In this document: piece after piece, positions 61,335 through 64,000 of the stretch
Numbering within the stretch: position 1 is the stretch's first letter
Layout of the letters: the number at the start of each line of letters is the position of its first letter
Assembly (NCBI GenBank): GCA_014860575.1
Contig: JACZJK010000019.1
Span: forward strand, 1-64,000
DNA length: 64,000 nt
Source: Bacteroidales bacterium
Lineage (GTDB): Bacteria > Bacteroidota > Bacteroidia > Bacteroidales > JAAYJT01
Direction: 5' to 3'
Made by a program: the position numbers and the translations under genes
The notes under the pieces: model-generated
The model's input: only the letters and a program-made list of their open reading frames with translations
Told to the model about the DNA's origin: nothing
The model's database searches: none

Positions 61335-63728
61335 ATGAAAATCTTCAAACGAATCCTCCAGGGCCTTCTGATTTTGCTGGCCGTTGTAGCTATTGCGGGC
61401 TACTTCTTTGTGAATCATATTGCAAAAAAAGCATTGCCCGATTATGACAAACCCGTCGAGTTAAGCGGCCTGTTTGACGAAGTGAACGTTTACCACGATG
61501 ACTATGCCGTTCCGCATATTTATGCCAAAAATGAGCACGATCTTTACCTGACAACCGGCTACCTGATGGCGCAGGACCGTCTGTGGCAAATGGATTTGCT
61601 GCGCCGGGTCACCATGGGGCGACTTTCCGAGATTTTCGGGGAAGATATGATTGGAGCGGACCACCTGCTCAGGGCGCTGCGGATACCCGAAAAATCGCGT
61701 TTGGTTCTTTCTAATTCCGATGAGAACCTGATTCTTGCACTCCAGGCTTTTGTCGATGGTGTGAACCAGTTTATTGAAAACAACCAGAAAAAACTCTCCC
61801 CGGAATTTACAATCCTGGGTTATCAACCTGAACCCTGGGAACCAATACACACTGTTAACCTGATTGGTTATATGGCATGGGATCTTGCCGGTTCGTGGAA
61901 AACTGAGATAACGCTTTACAAACTCATGTCACAGGTTGAAGAAGAAAAATTCGTTCAGCTCATCCCCGATTTGAACCAGCATAGAACTTTGGTGCATCCG
62001 GCCATTGGCTTCAAAAGTACTTCGGATATGTTTGAGATGCTTGACCATAACAAGATACTTCAGGAGCTAGGCCTCGAGGTTTTCAGCGGCAGCAACAACT
62101 GGGCTGTTGCAGGATCGAAAAGCGAAACTGGGCAACCTATTCTTTCAAACGATATGCACCTGGGTTTTGGCGCCCCGGGAATCTGGTATCAGATACACCA
62201 GGTAATCGAAGGCCAGTTGAATGTTACAGGAGTTGCGCTTCCGGGCGCGCCCGTGATTGTTGTCGGGCATAACGAAAACATTGCCTGGGGAATGACCAAT
62301 CTGTATGTGGATGAAATGGATTTTTATCTCGAAACACTGAATGATGACGGAACCAAATATCTGCTGGATGATGAATGGCTTGATCTTGACGTCGTACAGG
62401 AAATGATCATAACCAAAAAGGGAGATACTGTGGTTAAAGAGATTCAGTTTACCCACCGCGGGCCGATAGTTTCAGGGTTTAAAAAAGTAGGCGATCAGGC
62501 CATTTCCAAACGTTGGACCGGCAACGATTATAGCAATGAATTGCGAAGTATTTATTTGCTGAACCAGGCGAGCAACTGGGATGAGTTTCGTGATGCCCTA
62601 AGCACATTTGGCGCTGTCAGCCAGAATGTGATTTATGCCGATGTAGAAGGCAATATTGGATTGCAAACCGCAGGGGCAGTTCCAATGCGCAACGCCGGAG
62701 GAAATCCAATTCTGCCACTGCCCGGGAATACCCGCGAACATGATTGGACCGGCATGATCCCGTTTGAAGAACTTCCTTACACCTATAATCCGCCTGAGGG
62801 TTATGTAGCTTCTGCCAACAACCGCACCGTTGGTGATGAGTATCCTTATTACATTGGTTATTGGTATGATATGCCTTTCCGGATTGACCGCATCCGCGAA
62901 ATGTTGGAAGCAAAGGAAAAGCTTGGAGTTGATGATTTTAAAGTTATGTTGGGAGATTTTAAATCAAAAGCGGTTGAGGAATACATTGATGACATGGTTC
63001 AAATATTGTCATTGCAATCCGATCTTAGTAGCAACGAAAGGAAGGCAATGGAGATGCTGGCAGCATGGGATATGGTTCTGACGAAAGAAAGCAGCGAGGC
63101 AAGTATTTTTGAGCAGTTTTATCAAACCTTTATCAGGAACATTCTGCTTGATGAGATGGGGGCCGATCTTTACAGGGAATTCGGCGACGGTCTGATCCGC
63201 AACATGTTCGATCGCATCTGGAAAAACCCGGGATCATCATGGGTAAATAATATCAACACTGATCAGGTTGAAACCTTTGAACAAATGGTGGTGCTGAGTT
63301 TCAGGGAAACCATACAATGGCTGGAAGAAAACATGGGCGCCGATCCTGACAACTGGAAATGGGGTGAGATCCATCAATTGAGCATCAATCATCCAATGGG
63401 TTCGGTGAAAATCCTTGATCGCATTTTTGGATTGAACAAGGGGCCTTTCCCGGTTGGTGGCAGTTTTCATACTGTGAACCCAAAGGCATACAGTTTTCAT
63501 AATCCCTATGCTGTGGTGCATGGGGCTTCTCAAAGGCATATTTTTAATATGGGCAATTTAAAAGAATCTTATGTGGTGATCCCAACCGGAACGTCGGGAA
63601 TACCTGCCAGCAAATATTATGTTAGCCAGATTGAAATGTTCATCAACAACCAATACAAAAAAGACCTGTGGCTCAAGCAGGATGTGATAAACGGGGCAAA
63701 ATACCACGCAATTATCAGCCCGCAATAA
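61335..63728 (+). CDS. Penicillin acylase-family amidohydrolase
   Basis: A 797-residue Ntn-hydrolase precursor with an N-terminal signal or anchor (about 7-27). The alpha chain (about 35-230) includes LYLTTGYLMAQDRLWQMDLLRR. A short linker follows, then the nucleophile Ser253 in SGSNNWAVAG, so autocleavage is expected between Gly252 and Ser253. The beta chain has GHNENIAWGMTN, ASANNR and a C-terminal barrel. The natural substrate is unknown; the family includes acyl-homoserine-lactone and beta-lactam acylases. Probably periplasmic. Confidence 0.94.
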   Translation: MKIFKRILQGLLILLAVVAIAGYFFVNHIAKKALPDYDKPVELSGLFDEVNVYHDDYAVPHIYAKNEHDLYLTTGYLMAQDRLWQMDLLRRVTMGRLSEIFGEDMIGADHLLRALRIPEKSRLVLSNSDENLILALQAFVDGVNQFIENNQKKLSPEFTILGYQPEPWEPIHTVNLIGYMAWDLAGSWKTEITLYKLMSQVEEEKFVQLIPDLNQHRTLVHPAIGFKSTSDMFEMLDHNKILQELGLEVFSGSNNWAVAGSKSETGQPILSNDMHLGFGAPGIWYQIHQVIEGQLNVTGVALPGAPVIVVGHNENIAWGMTNLYVDEMDFYLETLNDDGTKYLLDDEWLDLDVVQEMIITKKGDTVVKEIQFTHRGPIVSGFKKVGDQAISKRWTGNDYSNELRSIYLLNQASNWDEFRDALSTFGAVSQNVIYADVEGNIGLQTAGAVPMRNAGGNPILPLPGNTREHDWTGMIPFEELPYTYNPPEGYVASANNRTVGDEYPYYIGYWYDMPFRIDRIREMLEAKEKLGVDDFKVMLGDFKSKAVEEYIDDMVQILSLQSDLSSNERKAMEMLAAWDMVLTKESSEASIFEQFYQTFIRNILLDEMGADLYREFGDGLIRNMFDRIWKNPGSSWVNNINTDQVETFEQMVVLSFRETIQWLEENMGADPDNWKWGEIHQLSINHPMGSVKILDRIFGLNKGPFPVGGSFHTVNPKAYSFHNPYAVVHGASQRHIFNMGNLKESYVVIPTGTSGIPASKYYVSQIEMFINNQYKKDLWLKQDVINGAKYHAIISPQ

Positions 63729-63762
63729 GAAGTTTCGTTCATTCATTGCAACCTTTTTAATA

Positions 63763-63877
63763 GCTACGAATGCACGAATGAAAGCCAGGTGGTTATTCAC
63801 CAGGATGGTCTCAGAAATGAAATAAAGTCGCAACTAGGGCTGTTATAAACATAAAGAATTATTCGTGCATTCGTGGC
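63763..63877. repeat. Inverted-repeat element of the ACGAATGCACGAAT type
   Basis: GCTACGAATGCACGAAT (63763-63779) and ATTCGTGCATTCGTGGC (63861-63877) are inverted copies (16 of 17 pairs), 81 bp apart. They fill most of the gap between the acylase and the last gene. Confidence 0.75.
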
Positions 63878-63893
63878 AACAAAAAATTAAACA

Positions 63894-64000
63894 ATGAAAA
63901 AAATACTTTTAGCAATTTTTAGCCTGATTCTGATTCTTCCTTCCTGCGATATTCTGCAACAAGTTGGGGAAATGCAGATGTTGTCGAAATGTGAGTTCAG
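63894..64000 (+). CDS. Lipoprotein, partial (cut by window end)
   Basis: The first 35 codons of a lipoprotein: signal sequence MKKILLAIFSLILILPS with lipobox ILPSC (Cys18), then DILQQVGEMQMLSKCEF. The frame is open to the window end. The family cannot be decided from this fragment. Confidence 0.75.
   Translation, partial: MKKILLAIFSLILILPSCDILQQVGEMQMLSKCEF

Overview
The window is a chromosomal piece of an anaerobic or facultatively anaerobic member of the Bacteroidota, probably close to Bacteroidales or Marinilabiliales. The evidence is three proteins with type IX secretion (T9SS) C-terminal tails, Bacteroidota-type promoters (TTG, then TAnnTTTG), an ileS-traR/dksA-lspA operon, a GTPase-degenerate EF-G paralog, menaquinone as the only quinone pathway seen, and almost no Shine-Dalgarno sequences. 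No species can be named from this.

Layout. 1-1.3 kb: an IS4-type element beside tRNA-Phe. 1.6-6.3 kb (minus): lspA, a DksA/TraR-like protein and ileS. 6.4-9.3 kb (plus): a LiaF-like membrane protein and a LytS/LytTR two-component pair. 9.3-15.8 kb (minus): the menaquinone operon menD-menB-menA-menC-menE, interrupted between menB and menA by what looks like a single integron-type gene cassette (ORF plus attC-like site). 16-21.9 kb: tadA, a TlpA-like lipoprotein, mreBCD and purH. 22-25.6 kb: a lone MacB/FtsX-type permease, an iron alcohol dehydrogenase and a decayed AbiEii-type nucleotidyltransferase module. 25.6-30 kb: the EF-G paralog and a T9SS cargo protein.

30.1-45 kb is the most distinctive part, a respiratory island. 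A Crp/Fnr regulator is divergent from a c-type cytochrome operon, with a perfect FNR-type palindrome between them. The operon holds two monoheme cytochromes, an outer-membrane barrel, a 7-heme membrane cytochrome, a cytochrome b and a 6-heme lipoprotein with collagen-like triplets. A NapC/NirT-type 7-heme protein follows. Next comes a probable sigma-54 promoter driving a four-gene module: GcvH-like membrane protein, Tat-type 4x[4Fe-4S] protein, NrfD/PsrC quinol-binding subunit, and a second GcvH-like protein. It is followed by a histidine kinase with a c-heme motif in its periplasmic sensor and an NtrC-type sigma-54 activator, which makes a closed regulatory circuit plausible. An archaemetzincin ends the block. 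A smaller cytochrome pair at 49.4-52 kb (5-heme protein and heme-porin) probably belongs to the same physiology: menaquinol oxidation linked to periplasmic or outer-surface electron transfer. The terminal acceptor cannot be read from the sequence.

45-64 kb: tRNA-Asn, tsaB, a MacA/TolC efflux pair, the second cytochrome set, an M1 peptidase with T9SS tail, an AlkD-like protein, a GNAT acetyltransferase, an Omp85-type barrel, a T9SS repeat protein, a zinc phospholipase C-like protein, a penicillin acylase and the start of a lipoprotein. Many gaps contain several families of degenerate or inverted intergenic repeats, described in the findings.
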